NCBI GenBank assembly: GCA_001769035.1
Contig: MENF01000100.1
Coordinates: 1-64,000 of the forward strand
Direction: 5' to 3'
DNA: 64,000 nt
Origin: Bacteroidetes bacterium GWA2_32_17
GTDB taxonomy: Bacteria > Bacteroidota > Bacteroidia > Bacteroidales > GWA2-32-17
Below the pieces are notes generated by a model. It made no database searches. It saw nothing but the letters and a program-made list of their open reading frames with translations, and was not told the DNA's origin. Both the position numbers and the translations under genes were made by a program. Shown piece by piece: positions 10,401-18,225 of this stretch (position 1 is its first letter; each line of letters starts with the position of its first letter).

Positions 10401-11180
10401 TCGGGAAAAGCTGGCGAAATAAACATTTCCGAAGTAACTCACGAACTTGTTAAAGATTTTTTCGATTGCGAATACAGAGGAAAATTGCCAGTAAAATACA
10501 AAGGCGAAATTGATATGTACTTTGTAAAAGGAATTAAACCCGAACTTTCGGTTAATAGCGAAGGAATTATGCCAAATGAGGAGTTTTTAAAGAAATTACA
10601 ATTTATAAGATTCGCCGACCTCGAAGAAACCCTTATGAATAAGCTCGATAAGGGACTTCCACAAAATTTATATTATCACAATATTAAGCATACCATTGAT
10701 GTTATGGTTCAGGTCGAAATTTTTGGATTGGGCGAAAATGTTTCAAGAGACGAACTGCTTCTTTTAAAAACTGCAGCTTTATTTCACGATTCAGGTTTTT
10801 TAATTGGATACGAAGACCATGAATTGCTCAGTATTAAAATGACAAAAGATATTTTACCACAATATCAGTACACCGACCAGCAAATAAAAACTATTTCGGA
10901 AATGATTTTTGCTACAAAGTTTCCGCCATCACCACGTACAAAATTAGAAAAAATTCTTTGCGATGCCGACCTCGACTACCTTGGAAGAGCCGATTTTATC
11001 CCTGTTTCACAAAGTTTATTTAGAGAACTTTACGAACGTGGTAAAATTCATTCAATTGATGAGTGGAACAAATTGCAATATGAGTTTATTAGAAATCATC
11101 AATATTATACCGAAACAGCAAGAGAATTACGTAACAGTAAGAAAGGCAATAAATTAGACGAACTAAACAATTTGGAATAG
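7419..11180 (+). CDS. Sensor: beta-propeller, Y_Y_Y, TM, class III nucleotide cyclase, C-terminal HD domain
   Basis: Propeller repeats (DNNGTLWLGTDYNGVYKVN), Y_Y_Y (LENFDKEWSTWEHI...GQYVFHVRAKN), cyclase (VTVLFSDVQGFTQIAEHM; IKTIGDAYMCAGGIP; GIHTGPVIAGVVG), HD-like (YHNIKHTIDVMVQ; TAALFHDSGFLIGYEDHE; CDADLDYLGR). Confidence 0.9.
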   Translation: MFSLQMIFYKHSKVTKKKINTTKLFLIVVFQFISIFLFCQENEMGIPFAQNFPPKIYGYENQNYSITEDANGILYVGNLSGVLEYDGYSWRLIPQNGFPQLTLDSKGRVYVGSYNDFGYLNRNKQDINVFVSLINKFPYKNKNIGQVSKIVSQNENILFVAGSNLYLWNGNIIKMLDSSAIAINIFKVNKQIYVSREPGGIYKYLQSALIKVNDNEFFTNKTILGILPHNNSLLIKTLQDKTFFILNQDSTVIPLYSEIDEFLKTNEFTCAIPVAEGFYAIGTKLGGFIVIDKEGKYITGLNEKTGLYNDYVHDLYLDKRNNLWASLNNGICRTEVPSAFTYFNRNNGVLGGISSICRYRGKLYIATSRGAFYLKTNPLAIVSKKNLNVNSEKFVPVKNIKTDCNRFFPLKEGLLLSANDGIYIINNDEAKKISDGQLEAIARSKTNSNIIYLGKINGLFALSYNNGKWNELGKLEKINAPIRTIAEDNNGTLWLGTDYNGVYKVNLSNGWNKLANISTCFERNGLPKNHNWIDVYNSAQGVLFSTQKGVYRFNYKNDQFYIDTVLGLDYSSSKRWVYPITEDNNSNLWLSSGVEGIFDKETAVAYYKGQGKKYLLKSVPFRKIKDYTIESIYPDFNNIVWFGGFDGLIRFDPKYYNNDAIFLKTILRQVIIGHDSIVFCGVSTTNDAITGILDTLIPKFQYRYNHITFNFSAPFFESPEYVFYQYYLENFDKEWSTWEHIHLKEYTNLYEGQYVFHVRAKNIYNNLSKEATYHFIIKPPVWRTWYAVLIYLVILASFILMLLKWRAYSYAQEKFKLEYLLAERTEELVKQKERAEDLIANILPKDTAEELASKGHATRKKYKMVTVLFSDVQGFTQIAEHMNPEKLLDELDKFFLQFDIVVEKLGIEKIKTIGDAYMCAGGIPQKNRTNPIDVIMSAIEMQQFMKILRKESENEWDIRIGIHTGPVIAGVVGSKKFSYDIWGDTVNIASRMESSGKAGEINISEVTHELVKDFFDCEYRGKLPVKYKGEIDMYFVKGIKPELSVNSEGIMPNEEFLKKLQFIRFADLEETLMNKLDKGLPQNLYYHNIKHTIDVMVQVEIFGLGENVSRDELLLLKTAALFHDSGFLIGYEDHELLSIKMTKDILPQYQYTDQQIKTISEMIFATKFPPSPRTKLEKILCDADLDYLGRADFIPVSQSLFRELYERGKIHSIDEWNKLQYEFIRNHQYYTETARELRNSKKGNKLDELNNLE

Positions 11181-11182
11181 CC

Positions 11183-11508
11183 AATTATACTTTGAACGGG
11201 TTTCACCACGTTGGATAATATATTGGATAACGATATATGAACTTATAAAATATATCCCACGTGGTAAATTATTACATTTGAGTTTAAAGTATAGGGTATA
11301 ACCTGCAGAACACAAGTTCCAAGAACCCAAGCCCCAAATTTCAAGACTTGTAGTGATGCTGATAAATCGGGACGAACTAACCAAGATTTACGCTGCGAGC
11401 CATCTTGGGATTTGGAGTTTGGAATTTGAGATTTTGGGCTATACCTTGTACCTCTATACCTTTTTGTATTCATGAAATGCTAAAATTTATCCCGTTTTCA
11501 GTATAATT
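11183..11508. mobile_element. MITE-like element (family II)
   Basis: Left aattatactttgaacgggttt and right aaatttatcccgttttcagtataatt are inverted copies; shared internal segments with 16385-16541. Confidence 0.6.
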
Positions 11509-11542
11509 ACAAAAGTTTTTTAACACATCTAAATATTATTTA

Positions 11543-11685
11543 GTGCTTGTCCATAAAGTCGAGAGTCTGGAATATAAAGTTCGATGACAAGGCTTGCGAA
11601 GTTTTGAAAATCAAGGAGTTTACTAATGTAAATGACTGTTTTCAAAACGAGCATAACGCAGTCAGCGGACTTTATAGACAGACAC
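11543..11685. mobile_element. MITE-like element (family I), 143 bp
   Basis: Ends gtgcttgtccataaagtc ... ggactttatagacagacac; flanked by TATTTA at 11537-11542 and 11686-11691; homologous (inverted) to 15541-15748. Confidence 0.8.
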
Positions 11686-11805
11686 TATTTAGCCAATTGC
11701 TGATAAAAACAGGAGTTATCAACCGATTTTTTTATAATTTTGCAGAAAAAACTGCAATGTGGGTTAATTGGACTATTGAATGCTATACTTCAAAATGGAA
11801 TAATT

Positions 11806-12132
11806 TTTTTCCGTCCCGATGGCTATCTGGCAATGTCATTAAGTTAAGGTGGGTTCTAAAAATCAATATAGTTCGTCATAGCGGGCTTGACCCGCTATCT
11901 CATATCAAAGGTAGAACTTTGATTGTGAGATGCTGAAATAAATTCAGCATGACGATTTGAGTATTTTTAGAAGTCCCCTTAACGTAATTTTTAAAAAATA
12001 TCGAATATCGAATACAGAATGATGCATTTCGAAGTGGTTGATTTACTTCATTATTTGGTGTTCGATGTTCATTATTCATTATTCTTTTTTCTTAACTTAA
12101 CGACATTAGGCTATCGGGAGCTATCGGAATTA
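11806..12132. repeat. Nested inverted-repeat structure with a cloverleaf core at 11873-11955
   Basis: Outer arms ccgatggctatctggcaatgtcattaagttaagg / cttaacttaacgacattaggctatcgggagctatcgg; inner arms gttaaggtgggttctaaaaat / atttttagaagtccccttaac; core with four perfect stems. Confidence 0.75.
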
Positions 12133-12481
12133 CCTTTCTTAGCTCCCTCTCCAATTGGAAAGAGCTTGTCCCACCATTGCGGGATGAGGTTATAAAAAAA
12201 ATAAAAAACTCAAATTATTACAATTTTAAGTATAATATGGAGGGACAGAAGAGAATTTAGGAGAGGCAACAATGAGCAATTAACATTTTTGAACAGTAAA
12301 CATTTTTAATAAACAACATTAAAACATAAGCATTTGTGTATGTGTTACATATCCGTGTATAACCGCTTACACACGACTATAAACGAATATACTTAATTAA
12401 CAGACGAATAAGGATTTTTCGTCGCCTTACCTTTGTCTCAAATTAAAATTCATTTTTATTAACAATTAAAAAATTTGTATT

Positions 12482-12832
12482 ATGGAAAAGATGATTAACA
12501 AAGTAGAACTTAGCGGATTTGTAGGATCAAATCCCGAAGTTAAAACATTACCAAACGGTAATAAAGTATTAAGAATGTCGCTCGCTACAAGCTCGAGTTA
12601 CAAAGACCGTGATGGCAACTGGGTACGCGATACCACGTGGCATAATATTGTTATGTGGAATAAACTTGCCGAAGCTGCAAACAATGAAATTAAAAAAGGC
12701 AGCAGAGTTTCTTTAATTGGTAAGTTAACAAATCGTCAATATACCGATAAAGAAGGTAACAAACACTATGTAACAGAAGTTATTGCTAATAGTTACGAAA
12801 TTGTTGTTAGTGAAACTGCTAAAGCAGTATAG
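12482..12832 (+). CDS. ssb: Single-stranded DNA-binding protein
   Basis: NKVELSGFVGSNPEVKTLPNGNKVLRMSLATSSSYKDRDGNWVRDTTWHNIVMWNKLAE, OB-fold SSB. Confidence 0.95.
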   Translation: MEKMINKVELSGFVGSNPEVKTLPNGNKVLRMSLATSSSYKDRDGNWVRDTTWHNIVMWNKLAEAANNEIKKGSRVSLIGKLTNRQYTDKEGNKHYVTEVIANSYEIVVSETAKAV

Positions 12833-12854
12833 AGATTAAAAATTAATTTTTAAA

Positions 12855-12889
12855 AAGCCCAACAAGTTATAACTTGATGGGCTTTTTTT
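12855..12889 (+). terminator. Rho-independent terminator after ssb
   Basis: AAAGCCCAacaAGTTATAACTtgaTGGGCTTTTTTT stem plus T tract. Confidence 0.85.
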
Positions 12890-13088
12890 ATTTGTATCAT
12901 TCGGCAAAAAATTTATAAAAAAATGACAACTCAAGAGATTATAAATAAAGCTATTTTTTCTTTATTTCTCAAGTGATTTTCATGTGGGAAACTTTAGTTA
13001 TAAAGATTACTCTATGGTCTGTGAGCCACAGACAACTGCCTCACATCTTGGGGCATAATACAAACCAATAATAATTTGATGTATTAAA

Positions 13089-13706
13089 TTATAAAGGCAA
13101 ATAAATGATTTTTTTTGTTTCAAAAAACTCTAATGGGAACCATTTAGAAATGTCTTCAACTTTTACTTTATTTTTAAAAGACGATAGTTCTTCTTTTAAA
13201 TCACCACCTTTTAAATACAAAATTCCATTATGCGGAAAAGTAGATTCGTGCTTAATGTTTTTTTTCGACAAATTTACAAATTCGGGAAAAGCACACACAC
13301 CACGGCCTACAATAAAATTAAATTTTGGTTTAAGTTCAATAACATTTCCATGAATTGCTGTAACATTTTTTAAATTAAGGGCTTCGCAAACAGCTTTTAC
13401 TACTTTTATTTTTTTCCCAATAGCATCAAGTAATGTGAATTTGCAATCGGGAAAAGCAATTGCCAGTGGAATGCCCGGAAAACCTCCTCCTGTTCCAATA
13501 TCTAATATCTCCGATTTTTCAGGAAATTTGATTGCTCTTGCAATAGCAAGTGAATGAAGCACATGTCTTTCGTATAAGTTTTCGATATCTTTTCGTGAAA
13601 CAATATTTATTTTAGAATTCCAATCCGAATAAAGTGGCATTAGCTTTTCAAAAGCAATTAATTGTTCTTTTGAAAATTTTGAGAAAAAACGACGAATTTG
13701 CTCCAT
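13089..13706 (-). CDS. rsmG: 16S rRNA (guanine-N7)-methyltransferase G
   Basis: LDIGTGGGFPGIPLAIAFPDCKFTLLDAIGKKIKVV; internal Met at 13706 (MEQIRRFFSKF) is the more likely start. Confidence 0.93.
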   Translation of the reverse strand: MEQIRRFFSKFSKEQLIAFEKLMPLYSDWNSKINIVSRKDIENLYERHVLHSLAIARAIKFPEKSEILDIGTGGGFPGIPLAIAFPDCKFTLLDAIGKKIKVVKAVCEALNLKNVTAIHGNVIELKPKFNFIVGRGVCAFPEFVNLSKKNIKHESTFPHNGILYLKGGDLKEELSSFKNKVKVEDISKWFPLEFFETKKIIYLPL

Positions 13707-13719
13707 ATTTATTAGAAGC

Positions 13720-14322
13720 TTAAATGTTTTCCTGCGAATTTTTAATAATATTATAAAGTAATTCACGTGCTCTATAAAGTTGAGCTTTTATAGTTCCGGC
13801 AGGAAGTTCAAGCTCACGTGAAATTTCTTCGTACGAAAATTCATTAAAATAACGTAACTCAATAAGTTTGCGGTACCGAGGTTTTAGTTTACACACTATA
13901 TTTCGCATAATATTAATCTTCTGCGATTTAATTAGTTCTTCTTCGGGGTCTAAAACATTTGCAGGTAATGGTATTGTTTGGTCTTGGTCAATTAAATCGT
14001 TTGGTGTATCAATAGAAATAATATCGCTTTTCTTCTTACGCAAAAAATCAATACAATTGTTCGATGCAATTTTAAATAACCAGGTACTAAAAGCAAAACT
14101 GGGAGAATACTGCCCAAGATACTTAAATGCCTTACCAAATGCTTCAATGGTGAGGTCTTCGGCATCTATTTTATTGCAAACCATTTTAAGAAGCATAAAG
14201 TAAATAGCATCGCGGTAACGACCTAATAATTCGGCATACGATTTTTGGTCGCCATTAATGGCATTTTGTACTAATTGATAGTCTTGAAGCGCTTTTTCAC
14301 TAAAATTATGGCTTATCTCCAT
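13720..14322 (-). CDS. RNA polymerase sigma factor, sigma-70/ECF family
   Basis: DAEDLTIEAFGKAFKYLGQYSPSFAFSTWLFKIASNNCIDFLRKKK; YEEISRELELPAGTIKAQLYRARELL. Confidence 0.93.
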   Translation of the reverse strand: MEISHNFSEKALQDYQLVQNAINGDQKSYAELLGRYRDAIYFMLLKMVCNKIDAEDLTIEAFGKAFKYLGQYSPSFAFSTWLFKIASNNCIDFLRKKKSDIISIDTPNDLIDQDQTIPLPANVLDPEEELIKSQKINIMRNIVCKLKPRYRKLIELRYFNEFSYEEISRELELPAGTIKAQLYRARELLYNIIKNSQENI

Positions 14323-15446
14323 GCGTAAGGATTTTTATGTTTCCGCGAAAAAAATATAATGAACCCAATAAAAATAAATATAAAATCAAATATTGGCGAA
14401 TATAGCAATAAATCTTTTTCGTGCAACTTTCGTGTGGCAAAATATATTACCAACATTTGAACAATAAGTCTTAAAGCAAAAAAAGAAATAACAATTATCG
14501 GATAAAAATTAAATGCAAGTAAAGCAATTAAACAAACATAAAACAACATTCTGCTTATTGGTTCTAAAGCTAATAATACCTTATGTTTTAATTTATATCG
14601 CGTAAAAGTTGTACGATGACGTTTTTTTTGCGAAAGCCAGTAATTAAACTTTTTTTTTGGAACCGACAAAGTAAAACTGTTATCGTTAATTGCAACCTTT
14701 GTGTTTTTTGAATCTGCTGTTTCGTTTACAAAAAGGTCATCGTCGCCCGATAATAAACGTGCATGGTTTGCAAATCCTTTGTTTTTAAAGAATAGATTTT
14801 TTTTATACGACAAATTTCGTCCAACGCCCATATATGGTACTCCTGCTAATGCAAAACTTAAGTATTGCAAAGCAATAAAAAAAGTATCGAAACGAATAAT
14901 TTTATTTAAAAAACCTTTTGTTTTTTCGTAAGCACCATATCCTAAAACAATTTCTGTGTTTGATATGTAGTTACTTTTAACACTTTTTATCCAGTTTTTG
15001 TTTTCAGGATAACAATCTGCATCTATAAAAAGTAACGTTTCGTATTTTGCTGCTTTTATTCCAATTGTTTGAGCCAATTTTTTTCCATGAGTAAATTTCT
15101 CGTCTTTTTTTATTGTTGTAACCTTTAAATTAAAATATTGTTTTTGGAAAATTTTTAAAACGTCTTCGGTATTATCTTCCGAACAATCGTTTACCACAAT
15201 TACTTCAAAAGTCGGATAATTTTGTTTTAAAACTAATGGTAAAAATATTTCGAGATTTTCGGCTTCATCGTGGGCACAAATAATAACCGAAATGGGTATG
15301 TTTTCGATGTTGTTTTGTTCTTTTACAAATGCTAATTGCAAATAAAAAAACAAATAATAGAATAGTTGTACAATAAAGCTTATAGCAAAAAGTACCGCTA
15401 CAACAAAAATTATAACCCCAACAAATGAATTAAAATACTCGCTCAC
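14313..15446 (-). CDS. Glycosyltransferase family 2, membrane-associated
   Basis: ISVIICAHDEAENLEIFLPLVLKQNYPTFEVIVVNDCSEDNTEDVL; C-terminal TM helices. Confidence 0.9.
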   Translation of the reverse strand: MSEYFNSFVGVIIFVVAVLFAISFIVQLFYYLFFYLQLAFVKEQNNIENIPISVIICAHDEAENLEIFLPLVLKQNYPTFEVIVVNDCSEDNTEDVLKIFQKQYFNLKVTTIKKDEKFTHGKKLAQTIGIKAAKYETLLFIDADCYPENKNWIKSVKSNYISNTEIVLGYGAYEKTKGFLNKIIRFDTFFIALQYLSFALAGVPYMGVGRNLSYKKNLFFKNKGFANHARLLSGDDDLFVNETADSKNTKVAINDNSFTLSVPKKKFNYWLSQKKRHRTTFTRYKLKHKVLLALEPISRMLFYVCLIALLAFNFYPIIVISFFALRLIVQMLVIYFATRKLHEKDLLLYSPIFDFIFIFIGFIIFFSRKHKNPYAWR

Positions 15447-15540
15447 AATTTTTAATTTTATGCAAGTTTACAAAAACAAACAATAATTTTTACTCGATTT
15501 TAAATTGAATATTAAACGAGTTATTCACAAAGAATAACTA

Positions 15541-15748
15541 GTGTCTGTCTATAATGTCCGATTTTTTCGTTATACCTCAGTACGCTTCGCTACGGGGTAA
15601 ACTCGTTTTGAAAACAGTCATTTACTATAGTAAACTCCTTGGTTTTCAAAACTTCGTATGTTTACCCTGTAGAATTTGCGAATGCAAATATTCAACAGGG
15701 CCTCAAACTCGAACATTATAGTTCAGACAAGACTTTATGGACAGACAC
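15541..15748. mobile_element. MITE-like element (family I), 208 bp
   Basis: Ends gtgtctgtctataatgtc ... gactttatggacagacac; flanked by TAACTA at 15535-15540 and 15749-15754; interior homologous in inverse orientation to 11543-11685. Confidence 0.85.
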
Positions 15749-15770
15749 TAACTATTTGAACATTCCCTTT

Positions 15771-16274
15771 TTAATAAAAACTTATTTCTAAATCATCAAT
15801 ATAAGCAACATCTCCTTTAGGCGACCATACATAAAACTTTATTACAGCATCATCAGGTAAGTCTTTTGAAAATATAATTTCACCTTTTACAAGAGTCCAT
15901 TTATTAATCGTTTTAATTTGTTCCGAAACATTAATACCAACCCATTGTAACTGACTGTTTTTTTTATCTGACCAAATTGAAGCTACCAAAGAAATCTCAT
16001 TTTTAATATTTTCAACTTTAACCCATACACTAAAATCAGCTTTTGTGAGTTTGTTTTTACTTATATCCTTAATGGGATACACAAAACCAAAACTATAAGG
16101 ATTTAACGAATCAATTTTAGAGCAAAGTTTTCCAGAATGTCCATCACCCGTATAAATACTATTATAGCCTTGTGTCCAACCTTCAATTGAACTATTAAAA
16201 GTCACTTTTTCATCATTTGAGCATGACGAAACAAATAACACAACTATAAATAAAAATGATAAATATAATTTCAT
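15771..16274 (-). CDS. Lipoprotein with predicted jelly-roll/CBM-like domain
   Basis: Lipobox VVLFVSSCSND; SGKLCSKID...FSVWVKVENI...VAYIDDLEISFY. Confidence 0.65.
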   Translation of the reverse strand: MKLYLSFLFIVVLFVSSCSNDEKVTFNSSIEGWTQGYNSIYTGDGHSGKLCSKIDSLNPYSFGFVYPIKDISKNKLTKADFSVWVKVENIKNEISLVASIWSDKKNSQLQWVGINVSEQIKTINKWTLVKGEIIFSKDLPDDAVIKFYVWSPKGDVAYIDDLEISFY

Positions 16275-16384
16275 GTTTTAATTTTATTATGTTACAAAAT
16301 TATTGTTTTTTAATGCAATATTGAAATATTTTCTTTATTTAGATTGTTTTAGTTTGTCCACCCATATAAATTCGTTGTATCTTT

Positions 16385-16541
16385 AGTATACTTTGAACGG
16401 GTTAAATTATTACATTTGAGTTTAAGGTATAGGGTATAACGGTATAGGGTATAACCAGCTCTTCCTTAAGTCTTTATACTTTACACCTCTATGCCATTTT
16501 GTATTCATGAAATGTTAATATTTGTTCCATTTTCAGTATAG
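16385..16541. mobile_element. MITE-like element (family II), short copy
   Basis: tatactttgaacgggtt...ttaaattattacatttgagtttaaggtatagggtataac...tttgtattcatgaaatgttaat...ccattttcagtata, homologous to 11183-11508 with the middle missing. Confidence 0.6.
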
Positions 16542-16543
16542 TG

Positions 16544-16650
16544 ATAAAATTGCAAATTGTTTCCGGACATGTTGCCGAATATCTATTTACAGTTGGTAGG
16601 TTAATTGTTTGCGTCAATAACATAGCATCAATAAACACACAAAAGTAAGG
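16544..16650. repeat. ~107-bp direct repeat R, copy 1
   Basis: ataaaattgcaaat...gttgccgaatatctatttacagttggtaggttaattgtttgcgtcaataacatagcatcaataaacacacaaa; similar to 27031-27137. Confidence 0.75.
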
Positions 16651-16773
16651 TTCTAAATATTAAGTTAATAGTGTGGTTTTTGTGTTTACAAATCAACAAA
16701 ATTTTATCATATTTCTTTTTTATATTAAGCCTAATGAGAAAGTAAACAAATCACTCAATTATTAAATAAATGT

Positions 16774-16781
16774 TATTTTTG
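16774..16781 (+). promoter_or_regulatory. Bacteroidetes-type -7 box upstream of the MBOAT gene
   Basis: TATTTTTG matches TAnnTTTG, 22 bp before the ATG. Confidence 0.45.
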
Positions 16782-16803
16782 CCATTCTTATTTTTTATAA
16801 CAA

Positions 16804-18222
16804 ATGATTTTTAGCAGCAGCCTTTTTTTATTATATTTTTTGCCAATATTCCTTTTGACATATTTTTTAGTTCCAAAAAAACTTAAAAATATTACAATCT
16901 TACTGTTTAGCATATTTTTTTATAGTTGGGGAGCACCGAAGTTTATTTTTGTAATTCTGGGAACTACATTTCTCGATTTCCATCTGGTTAAACTAATGGA
17001 TAAAACAAAGAATGAAATTCATCGGAAACTAATGCTTACCCTTTCATTATCAGTAAATTTAGGATTATTGTTTTATTTTAAATACTCCAATTTTTTTATT
17101 GAAAATGTAAATCAGGCACTTTCAGTTTATGGAGGAGGCGAAATACATTGGACAAAATTGGTACTCCCTATCGGAATTTCATTCTATACTTTTGAAACTA
17201 TCACTTATGTAGTTGATGTTTACAGAAGAATTCATAAACCATTAAATAATTTTTGGGATTATCAGTTATATATTATTCTCTTTCCAAAGCTAATTGCAGG
17301 ACCAATTATTCGATATCACGATTTAGCCGACCAAATTACCAACAGACAAGAAAATGCAGATAACAGACTTACCGGGTTTTACAGATTTGTGTTAGGTTTA
17401 TCGAAGAAAGTTATTATTGCTAATGTTATGGGCGAACAAGCCGATAAAATTTTTGCAATGAATATTGCCGAACTTGATACATACACAGCTTGGATTGGAA
17501 TAATCTCATATACATTTCAAATTTATTTCGATTTTTCGGGATATTCCGATATGGCATTAGGTCTTGGAAAAATGATGGGATTTAAATTTCCTGAAAACTT
17601 TAATAACCCTTACATATCACAAAGTATTACAGAATTCTGGAAACGTTGGCATATTAGTTTAGGAAATTGGATGAGAAGTTATTTATACATTCCTTTGGGA
17701 GGAAATAGAGTAAACTCAAAATCCAGACTTTATATTAATCTTTGGTTGGTGTTTTTAGCTTCTGGTTTATGGCACGGAGCTTCGTGGAGTTTTGTGTTGT
17801 GGGGAGCTTATCACGGAATATTTTTGGTTTTAGAAAGAGCATTTTTACTGAAAGTGTATGAAAAAATAGGAAAATTTCCGAGTACAGTTATTACATTTTT
17901 CTTTGTTGTTATAGGGTGGGTTTTCTTTCGTATCGAAAACTTAAGCGATGGCTTTTTATTTGTAAAACGAATGTTTGCCTTTGATTTTGTTCCCAATATT
18001 TATTTTGGTACACAATACTTTACAATTTTAGTTTTAGCAATTATTTTCTCGTTTTTTGTTTATTTTAAATTTGGACAAAAAATACAAGATTTGATTTATC
18101 ATAAAGAATATCCATTATCACGACATTTATTGTTTTCTACATTAACATTATTATTATTATTAATTTCTGTAAGTACAATTACATCATCGGGATTCAATCC
18201 GTTTATTTATTTTAGGTTTTAA
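16804..18222 (+). CDS. MBOAT family O-acyltransferase (AlgI-like)
   Basis: VLPIGISFYTFETITYVVDVYRR; FPKLIAGPIIRYHDL; FWKRWHISLGNWMRSYLYIPLGGNR; ASGLWHGASWSFVLWGAYHG. Confidence 0.95.
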   Translation: MIFSSSLFLLYFLPIFLLTYFLVPKKLKNITILLFSIFFYSWGAPKFIFVILGTTFLDFHLVKLMDKTKNEIHRKLMLTLSLSVNLGLLFYFKYSNFFIENVNQALSVYGGGEIHWTKLVLPIGISFYTFETITYVVDVYRRIHKPLNNFWDYQLYIILFPKLIAGPIIRYHDLADQITNRQENADNRLTGFYRFVLGLSKKVIIANVMGEQADKIFAMNIAELDTYTAWIGIISYTFQIYFDFSGYSDMALGLGKMMGFKFPENFNNPYISQSITEFWKRWHISLGNWMRSYLYIPLGGNRVNSKSRLYINLWLVFLASGLWHGASWSFVLWGAYHGIFLVLERAFLLKVYEKIGKFPSTVITFFFVVIGWVFFRIENLSDGFLFVKRMFAFDFVPNIYFGTQYFTILVLAIIFSFFVYFKFGQKIQDLIYHKEYPLSRHLLFSTLTLLLLLISVSTITSSGFNPFIYFRF

Positions 18223-18225
18223 ATC

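Noticed and set aside
10104-10442. Antisense 112-aa ORF within the cyclase gene (and similar shadow ORFs such as 44571-44939, 49168-49512, 22308-22613)
   Set aside because: Opposite-strand shadows of strongly supported coding sequences; no independent evidence.
11547-11936. 129-aa ORF on + strand
   Set aside because: Spans a MITE, a TIR remnant and the cloverleaf palindrome; no protein-like composition or homology recognised.
11873-11955. Possible tRNA from cloverleaf shape
   Set aside because: Arm sizes, loops and lack of GTTC/T-loop and CCA-end features do not fit a tRNA; kept only as a structural finding.
13018-13034. gtctgtgagccacagac hairpin near rsmG as terminator
   Set aside because: Good 7-bp stem but no following T-tract on either strand, so not called.
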